NCBI GenBank assembly: GCA_902782985.1 | Contig: CACZPC010000197.1 | Span: 1-9,410 of the forward strand | Origin: Oscillospiraceae bacterium | GTDB lineage: Bacteria; Bacillota; Clostridia; Saccharofermentanales; Saccharofermentanaceae | DNA: 9,410 bases | Direction of reading: 5' to 3' | Part shown: in pieces, positions 1 to 6,871 of the stretch | Numbering within the stretch: the stretch's first letter is position 1 | Layout: each line of letters starts with the position of its first letter | Translations under genes and position numbers: made by a program | The notes under the pieces: model-generated | Told to the model about the DNA's origin: nothing | Seen by the model: only the letters and a program-made list of their open reading frames with translations | The model's database searches: none

Positions 1-122
1 AAACATCCGGCAACGATAGATAATTCACACTTGTATACGTCACCGTCATGACCACTTCCGCAGTTTTCTATAGTCTTGAAACTAATGCGGTCAAATCCGT
101 TCTTTCCTACCAGATCAAACAT
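1..122 (-). CDS. Unidentified protein, N-terminal fragment (runs off left edge)
   Basis: An open frame starts with ATG at 122-120 and stays open to the window edge, giving 40 residues beginning MFDLVGKNGFDRISFKTIEN and ending around ELSIVAGCF. The start is well supported: an ATAGGAGG ribosome site lies 5 nt upstream. The gene follows the HD-domain gene in the same direction after an 81-nt gap with no terminator, so it is probably the next gene of the operon, although its strong ribosome site would allow independent translation. There is no signal peptide or membrane segment in the visible part, which looks like a soluble beta-rich N-terminus. I do not recognise the family. The opening faintly resembles small immunity-type proteins, but that is a guess. 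Confidence 0.6.
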   Translation of the reverse strand, partial: MFDLVGKNGFDRISFKTIENCGSGHDGDVYKCELSIVAGC

Positions 123-203
123 TCGGCCTCCTATCAGGTATTCATATGACCTAAAAGAATGTGCGATTCCGTCTGCTGCTACAACATTCGGAGAATCTGT
201 GTT

Positions 204-797
204 TTACATCCTTGACTCTACTATGAACGCTGACTCCAGATCTGCAGTATGGATAGCCGCTACCCCCGGGAATACGGCGGCAGCCTTGGAGAAGTAATCA
301 CTGTTACTGTCACTTTCTCTTCCCATATGGAATCTGATCATGGCAAATTCCTCGGGAGAAAGCCTCATGAAAGATTGAACGATATAGCAGGACTTATCAC
401 CGTGACCGATGGGAAGCTTTTCATCAACGCCCCACTCCTCTACTTCCTGCCACTGTCCGTCTATCTTCCTGTTACGCTTCTGAACAGCATAGAAATTAGC
501 TTTACATACATCATGAAGAAGCGAAGTTAGTATTACGGTGTCATCCTTAAGCGTTACCAGGCCACAATCAACCTTTGCCTTAAGCCTCTCGTAAACATTA
601 AGAGAATGCCTTGCAAGACCTCCGCTGCAATGCAGATGGTACTTGGTCGACGCCGGAGCCGTGAAGAAATCTGACTTCGTCTCCATCCACTCGACCAGCC
701 TTTCGACACCGGGCCTTTCTGTGCTCTTCAAGAGCTCGATGATCCTTATCTTATCTGCTTCGATCTGTTCATTGGTAAGCTTGTATGATGCGTCCAT
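204..797 (-). CDS. HD-domain metal-dependent hydrolase
   Basis: This 197-residue soluble protein belongs to the HD superfamily of metal-dependent phosphohydrolases. The metal ligands are visible in order: His64 (LARHSLNVYE), the His95-Asp96 pair in LLHDVCK, extra histidines at 132 (GHGDKS) and 157 (IRFHMG), and Asp186 (HTADLES). The H-HD-H-H-D pattern with a LLHD-K core is that of the small clostridial and phage-type HD hydrolases, also seen in the nuclease domain of YhaM. The substrate (nucleotide or nucleic acid phosphoester) cannot be told. The ATG at 797 is chosen because GGAGG lies 9 nt upstream; an in-frame ATG at 824 lies inside the preceding gene. The gene starts 2 nt after the stop of the pseudouridine synthase, so the two are cotranscribed. 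Confidence 0.88.
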   Translation of the reverse strand: MDASYKLTNEQIEADKIRIIELLKSTERPGVERLVEWMETKSDFFTAPASTKYHLHCSGGLARHSLNVYERLKAKVDCGLVTLKDDTVILTSLLHDVCKANFYAVQKRNRKIDGQWQEVEEWGVDEKLPIGHGDKSCYIVQSFMRLSPEEFAMIRFHMGRESDSNSDYFSKAAAVFPGVAAIHTADLESAFIVESRM

Positions 798-799
798 TA

Positions 800-1492
800 T
801 TAAAATCCTCCAAATATACTCCATGGTCCGTCTGATCTGATCGGTACCGTAAATTCCATCTTTTCCCCGCTGACAGGATGTTTAAAACCTATAAGATAAG
901 ATTGCAGGCATACATTTCCCTTATATGTACAGTCACCGTATTTCCTGTCTCCCAGAAGCGCGTGACCTGAATGTGCAAACTGTGCTCTTATCTGATGAGA
1001 CCTGCCCGTATCGAGCTTGATATCGACAAGTGATACCATATTTCCTTTAAGATCCGCTTTTCCTGTCACCTTATATCTCAATGTCGCCTTCTTAGCCTCA
1101 GACGAAGAAGGCTTGGAATCAAAGACTTTCGTCACATTAGTCCTTCCGTCCTTAATGAGCCAGTTACAAAATTCACCCTCGTCCTTCGTGAAAGAACCGT
1201 TAACGATAGCACGATAAAGCTTTCGAACTTCTCTATTTCGTATCTGCTCGCTGATCCTCGATGCGGCTTTGCTTGTCTTTGCAAAGACCATAACACCCTC
1301 TACATTCCTGTCGAGCCTGTGAAGGAGGCCGAGAAAGACATTGCCGGGCTTATTGTATTTAATCTTGATGTAGTCCTTAAGTATCGTGAGCATATCCGGG
1401 GCATCGGATCCGTCCGCCTGTGATAGGACACCGGAAGGCTTGACTGCCACTATTACGTGATTATCCTCGTAGAGGATCTCAGGCTCACTCAT
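800..1492 (-). CDS. RluA-family RNA pseudouridine synthase
   Basis: The protein (230 residues) isomerises uridine to pseudouridine in structured RNA, most likely rRNA. The catalytic aspartate is Asp61 in HRLDRNVEG, and the RluA-family C-terminal motif TGRSHQIRAQFAHSGH (about 162-177), followed by LLGDRKYG, is intact. It has no N-terminal S4 domain, so it resembles the short RluA/RluC/TruC-like members, and the exact target cannot be assigned. The residue after the catalytic motif is unusual: relatives mostly read DRxxxGG or DRxTSG, whereas this one has NVEG. The ATG at 1492 overlaps the TGA of the upstream methyltransferase (ATGA), a classic coupled start. An ATG 12 nt upstream (1504) would add MDRG and is less likely. 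The stop lies 2 nt before the HD hydrolase start. Confidence 0.92.
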   Translation of the reverse strand: MSEPEILYEDNHVIVAVKPSGVLSQADGSDAPDMLTILKDYIKIKYNKPGNVFLGLLHRLDRNVEGVMVFAKTSKAASRISEQIRNREVRKLYRAIVNGSFTKDEGEFCNWLIKDGRTNVTKVFDSKPSSSEAKKATLRYKVTGKADLKGNMVSLVDIKLDTGRSHQIRAQFAHSGHALLGDRKYGDCTYKGNVCLQSYLIGFKHPVSGEKMEFTVPIRSDGPWSIFGGF

Positions 1493-2376
1493 CCCGCGAT
1501 CCATCTTGACGACTGTCCGCAGGGAAGGTCAATTCCCATCGAACGAATGGGAAGTCCGAGTTCTTCAGAGCTTACCCGTCCGCCAAACTTACTTCCGATC
1601 GCTATATCGAGCACATTTCCGATACATGTAGGTCCGAGCTCCGTAGCATATGAGCTTATAAGGAAAAAGAGCGGCTTATCGGATAACAGGAGCGAACATC
1701 TGCTTACGAACTCGAATAATGACTTATCTATCTCCCAAAGCTCGCCCGTAGGTCCTCTGCCGTACTTCGGCGGATCCATGATTATACCGTCATACTTGCG
1801 TCCGCGTCTTATCTCGCGTTCAACGAACTTTCTGCAATCCTCAGCTATGAATCTTACATATCTGTCCTTAAGCCCGGATGCTTCTATATTCTCCTTGGCG
1901 CGGGCGATCATGCCCTTAGAAGAATCTACATGCACCGTCTCTGCCGCACCGTGAAGTGCGCTTGCACAAGTAGCTCCTCCCGTATAAGCGAAAAGATTAA
2001 GTATCTTGATGTCATCCCTTCCTGCTCTTACGGCATTCTCTATGAGTTCACCGCAGAAATCCCAGTTAGCAGCCTGCTCCGGGAAAAGACCTGTATGCTT
2101 AAATGAAGTCGGTTCGATAATAAAGTTCAGTCTCTTACCGAGAGAATCATAACCGATCTTCCAGTTACCAGGCATCGGTCTTCTGCGCTCCCAGGAACCG
2201 CCGCCTGTCGAGCTTCGCTGATACACGGCATGAGGTCTTATATCCGAAGGCTCTTCACAATCCCATACAGCCTGAGGATCAGGCCTTTTGAGGATGATAT
2301 CCCCCCAGCGCTCGCACTTGTCACCTGCACCGGCATATAAAACTTCAAAATCACTCCATTTATCTGCAAGAAACAT
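1489..2376 (-). CDS. Class I SAM-dependent methyltransferase, RlmI-like
   Basis: This is a 295-residue Rossmann-fold methyltransferase. Visible motifs are HTGLFPEQAANW (about 94-105), the SAM-binding motif I NLFAYTGG (127-134), the acidic motif II residue Asp151 in VHVDSS, motif III IAEDC (177-181) and the catalytic motif IV DPPKYGRGP (201-209). The arrangement matches the COG1092/RlmI-type rRNA methyltransferase superfamily, but the N-terminus is too short and different for the usual PUA domain. The base and position modified are unknown. RNA is the likely substrate, from the family and from the pseudouridine synthase gene directly downstream (ATGA overlap). The ATG at 2376 lies 2 nt after the lipoprotein stop. 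An upstream TTG at 2382 overlaps that stop and is possible. There is no strong ribosome site, so translational coupling is likely. Confidence 0.9.
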   Translation of the reverse strand: MFLADKWSDFEVLYAGAGDKCERWGDIILKRPDPQAVWDCEEPSDIRPHAVYQRSSTGGGSWERRRPMPGNWKIGYDSLGKRLNFIIEPTSFKHTGLFPEQAANWDFCGELIENAVRAGRDDIKILNLFAYTGGATCASALHGAAETVHVDSSKGMIARAKENIEASGLKDRYVRFIAEDCRKFVEREIRRGRKYDGIIMDPPKYGRGPTGELWEIDKSLFEFVSRCSLLLSDKPLFFLISSYATELGPTCIGNVLDIAIGSKFGGRVSSEELGLPIRSMGIDLPCGQSSRWIAG

Positions 2377-2378
2377 AA

Positions 2379-3248
2379 TCAACGCACCGTAAGTTCTTCA
2401 GATTCGGCAACTACCGTATCGCCGTAATAAAGTATGATCTGATAAGAACCTGCCTCGAATCCCTGCTCGGATTCCAAATGACAGTCTGCTATTATCTCTT
2501 CTTCAAGCGATATCTCTACAGTCTGTGACACTTCACCGTTATAAAGGACATCAAACGTAAAATCGATGGTCATCGGACGATTAAAGTAGAAACCTACCTT
2601 AAGATAATCTGTGCCGGAAAGACGATTCTCACTGAGCGGATTATTCATGAGTGGATCAAACCAGGCCGAATCGACATATACCATATCGATATATCCTTTA
2701 GTGATATTGATCGGATTACCGTCTTCATTAAGGAAGCAGATCTCCTGATAAGGGTCCATAAGGAGTCCGGCAAGCTCGGATAAGTCGGCAAACACCCAAT
2801 TCTTATTCTTATCAAGCTTAATATCGAAATCTAATACTATATCCTGCTTAAGATCATCGATCTGATCATTGACTTCGTCTGCCGTGCCTACGATAAATGT
2901 ATCCTCTTCAAATACAGGGATCAGATCAAGCGCTATGGTTACAGTACCCTTGGTCCTTTTCTCATTGAGTTTTACTTCATCTATGTCAAAGCTGAGTGAT
3001 GAGAACAATTCATCCACCACATCACCCTGCTCTGCCGTCAGCTCGGGAAACTCGACTTCCGTCTGAGAGTTCTTGGTTATGGTCTTCTCGGGATCCTTCT
3101 TGAGATCTTCGAATACTCCCTCTACATATTCTGTAGCCTTCTCGACTGCTCTCTTCATCAAAAACTCGGAACATCCCGAGATATTAACGAGCATCATCAT
3201 AATGAGCAATGATGCAATTCCCTTCTTAAAATACGATCCGCTCTTCAT
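2379..3248 (-). CDS. Putative exported lipoprotein (paralogue of the one at 3368-4216)
   Basis: The protein has 289 residues. The N-terminus carries lysines, a hydrophobic stretch (about 11-22) and the lipobox ISGC with Cys26, so it should be processed by signal peptidase II and anchored to the outer face of the membrane. The mature part is acidic. Residues about 97-171 form one alpha/beta region ending in WVFADLSELAGLLMDPYQEICF, and residues about 214-289 form a beta-rich domain (YFNRPMTIDFTFDVLYNGE ... FEAGSYQIILYYGD). The same two regions recur, diverged, in the neighbouring lipoprotein. No catalytic motif is recognised and the function is unknown. It leads the minus-strand operon, with an AGAGG ribosome site upstream of ATG 3248 and a good promoter at 3284-3312. 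Confidence 0.85.
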   Translation of the reverse strand: MKSGSYFKKGIASLLIMMMLVNISGCSEFLMKRAVEKATEYVEGVFEDLKKDPEKTITKNSQTEVEFPELTAEQGDVVDELFSSLSFDIDEVKLNEKRTKGTVTIALDLIPVFEEDTFIVGTADEVNDQIDDLKQDIVLDFDIKLDKNKNWVFADLSELAGLLMDPYQEICFLNEDGNPINITKGYIDMVYVDSAWFDPLMNNPLSENRLSGTDYLKVGFYFNRPMTIDFTFDVLYNGEVSQTVEISLEEEIIADCHLESEQGFEAGSYQIILYYGDTVVAESEELTVR

Positions 3249-3283
3249 TATCTACCTCTTATATGATTTAAATTCAGAAATCC

Positions 3284-3312
3284 ATTATATATATTTTTCT
3301 CCTTAAACGCAA
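3284..3312 (-). promoter_or_regulatory. Sigma-A-type promoter of the minus-strand operon
   Basis: On the minus strand, TTGCGT (3312-3307) and a perfect TATAAT (3289-3284) are separated by exactly 17 nt. The predicted start near 3277 would give a leader of about 29 nt to the ATG at 3248. The -35 overlaps the T-tract of the terminator of the preceding gene, so the end of one unit and the start of the next are packed together. The -35 matches the consensus at only three positions. Confidence 0.6.
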
Positions 3313-3343
3313 AAACCGCCGTCTTCATTACGAAGACAGCGGT
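3311..3343 (-). terminator. Rho-independent terminator of the second lipoprotein gene
   Basis: A 12-pair stem (3315-3326 with 3332-3343) closes a 5-nt loop (3327-3331) and is followed on the minus strand by five T residues (3315-3311). The single non-Watson-Crick position (3320/3338) is a G-U wobble in the minus-strand RNA but an A-C mismatch in plus-strand RNA. This supports function on the minus strand. The stem begins 24 nt past the stop of the lipoprotein at 3368. Confidence 0.92.
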
Positions 3344-3367
3344 CTGAAGATTTCAGTAGAAGATCGA

Positions 3368-4216
3368 TTATGCAACCGTACATGTGTGAGAAACAATAAG
3401 CTCTCCGTTGCCGTCATATACGTTATATGTATACTGACCTTCAGGGAAATAGTACTCACCTGACTGATAGAGTGTAGTGTCTTCATAATAGCAGTAGCAG
3501 TAGATATAGCTGTAGTCAGTTCTAGTACCGCTCTCGAAGATAACATTACCCTGATATACAACTTCAAAAGAGAAATCGAAAGTATCGGAATCAGTAAAAT
3601 ATATATCGAGATCGAGTGTACTTACATCAGAGTACACATCATCATCCGAACCGTAGAAATACTCATGATCGATAAGCTGAGCACGGGGAGATTCAAATCC
3701 GTAATTTACATCAAAAAGCTCTTCATAGAGATCTTCGGCAAGCTCATCGGGATTATCTACAAGCCACTCATCCTTCTTGAGCTTAAAATCTACTGTTACA
3801 GTGATCTCGACAGTATCCTTAAGTTCATCGAGAATATCCTCAAAATCATCGACATCCTCAGGATCCTCATCCAGAGCTGCATCATAATCGGGAAGGGTGA
3901 CCGTATACTCGATAGAACCTTTGCCGTCCTTTGTAGAACAATCGGGCTTACCTGCCTCGAATGTAGCTCTGTCAAGAAGAGCCTGAACGGGATCATTATC
4001 ACCCATATAAGGCGATAAAGCATCGACAGCTTCATCTTCATCAGTACACAGCTCGGAAATATCATCGATATCACGTGCAAGTGCAGCAGTAAGATACTCA
4101 TCTCCTACCTCGGTACAAAGCTTACCTGCCTTATCAAAAAGCGAGCAGGAAGCTATGCTCATTACCATAGAAGCCATAACAGCCGATGAAATAATGCATT
4201 TTAATGTTTTCTTCAT
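3368..4216 (-). CDS. Putative exported acidic lipoprotein
   Basis: The protein has 282 residues with a Lys-rich start, a hydrophobic stretch (about 8-20) and the lipobox IASC with Cys24, so it is predicted to be a membrane-anchored surface lipoprotein. The mature chain is strongly acidic. Residues about 35-85 look helical (EYLTAALARDIDDISELC), reminiscent of small NTF2-like or DUF-type lipoprotein domains. Residues 96-168 are alpha/beta and very Asp/Glu rich, and residues 198-282 look like a beta-sandwich with a tyrosine-rich insert at about 235-256. It shares this layout with the lipoprotein at 2379-3248. The function is unknown. The GGAGG ribosome site is 7 nt from ATG 4216. It is monocistronic, with its own promoter and terminator, and divergent from the response regulator gene. 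Confidence 0.85.
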   Translation of the reverse strand: MKKTLKCIISSAVMASMVMSIASCSLFDKAGKLCTEVGDEYLTAALARDIDDISELCTDEDEAVDALSPYMGDNDPVQALLDRATFEAGKPDCSTKDGKGSIEYTVTLPDYDAALDEDPEDVDDFEDILDELKDTVEITVTVDFKLKKDEWLVDNPDELAEDLYEELFDVNYGFESPRAQLIDHEYFYGSDDDVYSDVSTLDLDIYFTDSDTFDFSFEVVYQGNVIFESGTRTDYSYIYCYCYYEDTTLYQSGEYYFPEGQYTYNVYDGNGELIVSHTCTVA

Positions 4217-4249
4217 AATCTTTCCTCCTATTCATAACTCCTGCGGACA

Positions 4250-4287
4250 ATTATACACATAAAGCAGGTATGCTTTCAAATTTTTTT
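4250..4287 (-). promoter_or_regulatory. Promoter of the acidic lipoprotein gene, with A-tract
   Basis: On the minus strand, TTGAAA (4279-4274; five of six consensus positions) and a perfect TATAAT (4255-4250) are separated by 18 nt. A run of seven A residues (4287-4281) lies immediately upstream of the -35 and could act as an UP element. The predicted start near 4243 gives a leader of about 27 nt containing the GGAGG site at 4228-4224. This looks like a strong constitutive-type promoter. Confidence 0.72.
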
Positions 4288-4319
4288 GGGAAACAAAAAA
4301 ATGCATAAACTTTCAGAAT

Positions 4320-4352
4320 TGTGAAGAAAATCTGAATGAAGTGTTATATAAT
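4320..4352 (+). promoter_or_regulatory. Promoter of the two-component operon with PhoB-box-like direct repeats
   Basis: A perfect TATAAT lies at 4347-4352, but the hexamer at the proper distance (4324-4329, AAGAAA) is a poor -35. Two 7-mers, TGTGAAG (4320-4326) and TCTGAAT (4331-4337), match at five of seven positions. They are spaced 11 bp apart by AAAA and end 9 nt before the -10. This is the known geometry of PhoB/OmpR-class activator sites, which replace the -35. A third similar copy, TCTGAAT, lies at 4357-4363, just past the -10. The rest of the 180-bp divergent gap (4217-4396) holds the lipoprotein promoter and an A/T-rich stretch. Confidence 0.5.
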
Positions 4353-4396
4353 ACACTCTGAATAAATATGAAATAAGTACTTTAAGGAGTAAGGAA

Positions 4397-5083
4397 ATGT
4401 CACAGACCCCTCACATTCTTATATGCGACGATGATCCCATCGTTCACGAGTCCCTCACACTTTATCTCGACAGTGAGCATTATTCTCATTCTGATGCATT
4501 TGACGGAGCCGAATCACTCCGTAAGGTCGAGGAAGATAAACCCGATCTTATCCTTCTGGACGTCATGATGCCCGAGATGAGCGGCCTTGATGTATGTCGT
4601 GAAGTAAGGAAGACACTTTCCACCCCTATTATCCTTCTTACAGCCAAAGGAGAAGAGATCGACCGAGTATTGGGTCTGGAACTCGGTGCCGATGACTATA
4701 TAGTAAAGCCTTTCTCACCCAGAGAAGTAATAGCAAGGATCAAGGCGGTCCTCAGAAGAACTGCCGACACCAGCGATTCCGCTTCCGTATTGAGATTCGA
4801 CGGTCTTGAGATCAACATGGACAACTATACCGTCAAGGTAAACGGTGAGAATATCCCCTGCACGCCCAAGGAAGTTGAGATCCTTCATCTTCTTGCTTCT
4901 CATGCAGGACAGGTAATGGGCAGAGATCAGATCCTTCAGCTCATCTGGGGATATGATTATAACGGCGACTCCAGAACGGTTGACACTCACATTAAGAGGA
5001 TCAGACAGAAGATCTCCTGTGATAATGCTTCCTGGAGTATTCAGACTGTTTACAGCGTAGGTTATAAATTCGAGGTCGGCTGA
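4397..5083 (+). CDS. OmpR/PhoB-family response regulator
   Basis: This 228-residue cytoplasmic transcription factor has a receiver domain (about 5-120) and a C-terminal winged-helix DNA-binding domain (about 130-228). The receiver has the acidic cluster DDD at 11-13, the phospho-acceptor Asp55 in LLDVMMP, Thr82 in LTA and Lys104 in VKPF, so it should be phosphorylatable. The effector half has the typical CTPKEVEILHLL, GRDQILQLIWG and RTVDTHIKRIRQKI elements and ends YSVGYKFEVG. The AAGGAG ribosome site (4384-4389) is 7 nt from the ATG. Its stop overlaps the start of the histidine kinase by 1 nt (TGATG), so the two form a cognate pair. The target genes are unknown. Family members usually control their own operon, and the direct repeats upstream fit that. 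Confidence 0.95.
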   Translation: MSQTPHILICDDDPIVHESLTLYLDSEHYSHSDAFDGAESLRKVEEDKPDLILLDVMMPEMSGLDVCREVRKTLSTPIILLTAKGEEIDRVLGLELGADDYIVKPFSPREVIARIKAVLRRTADTSDSASVLRFDGLEINMDNYTVKVNGENIPCTPKEVEILHLLASHAGQVMGRDQILQLIWGYDYNGDSRTVDTHIKRIRQKISCDNASWSIQTVYSVGYKFEVG

Positions 5084-6870
5084 TGTTCAAACACAGTACA
5101 TTGATGCGCCGCACAGTCGCACTGGTACTGACGGCTCAGCTTGCTCTGGCTCTGTTTGCCACATTAGCTTTTTCCCTTGCAGGTCGTATATCGGAATTCA
5201 CCAATCGTATTGATGATTCCTTCAATAAGTCGACTGCTATCCTTTCGATGCTCAATCAGACATATGATATGCTGCCTCCGTATCTGTGCGGCAGGTCTGA
5301 AGTCATAGGCAATGATGTTTACATAATGGATTCCACAGGTCACATAGTTGCACCTGCGACTACTGCTTATTCCCCGGAATACAAAGAGCAGATCGATTAT
5401 GCCCGTGAATACTTTCTCAATCCCGAGATAGAGACCGAATCCTATAAGCTCTTTAAGAATCAGTCCGGTGAAGACGAGAGTCTGCTTATCGTCAACAGGA
5501 TCACTTCAGGTTATTATGAAGGCAAATATCTGGTGCTTATCTCTGATGTAAGTGAGAGTACACCCATTCTCAAGCATTATGTTAATGTACTTCTCCTCTC
5601 TTCTCTTGCTGCGGCACTTACTATGCTGCTTCCCGTTGTCCTGGTGGTCAATAAGATCACCGAGCCTCTTCATAACCTGAATATCGTTGCAAAGGCATAC
5701 GGTCAGGGACAATATGAGATCAGAGCGGATGAGAGCTTCTCGGGCGAAGTCGGAGAGCTTGCCGAATCGTTCAACATGATGGCCGATAAACTGTCGAGAT
5801 CGATCAACGAGCTTACGCTGGAACGTAACAGACTCGAGGATATCTTTAATGTTACAGCCGAAGGTATAGTCGTCTTCAACGAAAACGGCGAGCCCGGCGT
5901 AATGAATGATTCAATGAAGACCATCTTCTCCAAGGTACCCAAGAAAAACCTTTTTACCGAGAGACTGCACGTTATTCCTTTCGATGAGGTCTGGGAAGAT
6001 GTCGAGACCTGTATCTCTCAGTGCGAGCAGGTAGACAGGACTCTCGAAGGTCCTGATTACGTAATAAAGGTAACTCTTATCCCAAAGGTCGACTCCAATG
6101 ATGAGACTAAATGTGTCGGTGCTACAGGATTCTTCCGTGATATCACCGAGGATTCCAAGCTCGAAAGGACAAGACGAGACTACGTTGCCAATATCTCTCA
6201 CGAGCTTCGTACTCCCCTGCAGACATTGCGCGGACTTATCGAGCCCCTCGCAGACGGCATGGTCAAGAAGGAGGAAGACAAGCTTCGCTACTATAACATC
6301 ATCCTGAATGAGACGCTCAGGCTTTCGAGACTTATCGACGACATGCTTGAGCTTTCCAAGCTCCAGTCCAGGACTCTTGCCTTCAAGATGTTCCCCTTCG
6401 ACCTGAATTCCCTTCTCAATGATCTTGAGACGAAATTCATCCCCGTCATGAATGAAGCAAATCTCAAGTTCAGGGTAAGATTCAATACAGGAAATCTCCC
6501 TACAGTTATGGGTAATCCTGACCGTGTCGAGCAGATACTCGTAATCCTCCTGGATAATGCCAAGAAATACACACCCGCAGGCGGATCCATCACTATCGAT
6601 GCGGAATATAATGATATCGTAGACAAGGTATTGATCTCCGTAATCGACACCGGACAAGGTATCCACGAATATGATATCAACCATATCTTCGACAGATTCT
6701 TCAAGGCAGACCGTGCGAGAGGTAAGAAAGGCACCGGACTCGGACTTGCCATCGCCAAGGAGCTTCTTACTTATATGGGCGAAGATATTACCGTACAAAG
6801 TGAATACGGACACGGTACCACGTTCACCTTCACATTAAAGCGCGCCGAAGCTTCAAATAACTGGTATTGA
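5083..6870 (+). CDS. Membrane sensor histidine kinase (PhoR/WalK-like architecture)
   Basis: The 595-residue kinase should autophosphorylate and pass the phosphate to the adjacent response regulator. In order it has membrane segment 1 (about 11-34), an extracytoplasmic domain (about 35-165, with VYIMDSTGHIVA suggesting a Cache or PAS-like fold), membrane segment 2 (about 167-189), a HAMP linker (about 190-242), a PAS domain (about 248-355), HisKA with His373 in ISHELRTPL, and the HATPase with N box DNAKKYTP (491-498), G1 box DTGQGI (522-527), F region IFDRFF (535-540) and G2 box GTGLGLA (550-556). All catalytic boxes are intact. The layout is that of Gram-positive PhoR/WalK-type kinases; the signal is unknown. 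Translation is coupled to the regulator through TGATG. Confidence 0.95.
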   Translation: MFKHSTLMRRTVALVLTAQLALALFATLAFSLAGRISEFTNRIDDSFNKSTAILSMLNQTYDMLPPYLCGRSEVIGNDVYIMDSTGHIVAPATTAYSPEYKEQIDYAREYFLNPEIETESYKLFKNQSGEDESLLIVNRITSGYYEGKYLVLISDVSESTPILKHYVNVLLLSSLAAALTMLLPVVLVVNKITEPLHNLNIVAKAYGQGQYEIRADESFSGEVGELAESFNMMADKLSRSINELTLERNRLEDIFNVTAEGIVVFNENGEPGVMNDSMKTIFSKVPKKNLFTERLHVIPFDEVWEDVETCISQCEQVDRTLEGPDYVIKVTLIPKVDSNDETKCVGATGFFRDITEDSKLERTRRDYVANISHELRTPLQTLRGLIEPLADGMVKKEEDKLRYYNIILNETLRLSRLIDDMLELSKLQSRTLAFKMFPFDLNSLLNDLETKFIPVMNEANLKFRVRFNTGNLPTVMGNPDRVEQILVILLDNAKKYTPAGGSITIDAEYNDIVDKVLISVIDTGQGIHEYDINHIFDRFFKADRARGKKGTGLGLAIAKELLTYMGEDITVQSEYGHGTTFTFTLKRAEASNNWY

Positions 6871-6871
6871 T

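Noticed and set aside
123..203. Imperfect hairpin in the gap after the HD hydrolase
   Set aside because: The stem is short and bulged with a 17-nt loop and no T-tract follows, so it is not a credible terminator or RNA element.
798..824. Upstream ATG at 824 as the start of the HD hydrolase
   Set aside because: It would put the start inside the preceding gene and lacks a ribosome site, whereas ATG 797 has GGAGG at good spacing.
1457..1954. 165-codon open frame on the plus strand
   Set aside because: It is antisense to the methyltransferase and the start of the RluA-family gene. Its translation is rich in Ser, Pro and Leu with no motif, as expected of a shadow frame.
4281..4301. T7/A7 inverted repeat as a terminator
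   Set aside because: The stem would be only A-T pairs, and it lies between two divergent promoters rather than after a gene. It is better explained as an A-tract or UP-element region.
4340..4357. Inverted repeat AGTGT...ACACT around the -10 as an operator
   Set aside because: The arms are only 5 bp and the core is just the TATA-rich -10. The 11-bp direct repeats next to it are a better regulatory candidate.
5911..6813. 300-codon open frame on the minus strand
   Set aside because: It lies fully antisense to the kinase, whose PAS, HisKA and HATPase motifs are intact across the same bases. The antisense translation shows no recognisable domain, and I see no ribosome site that would favour it.
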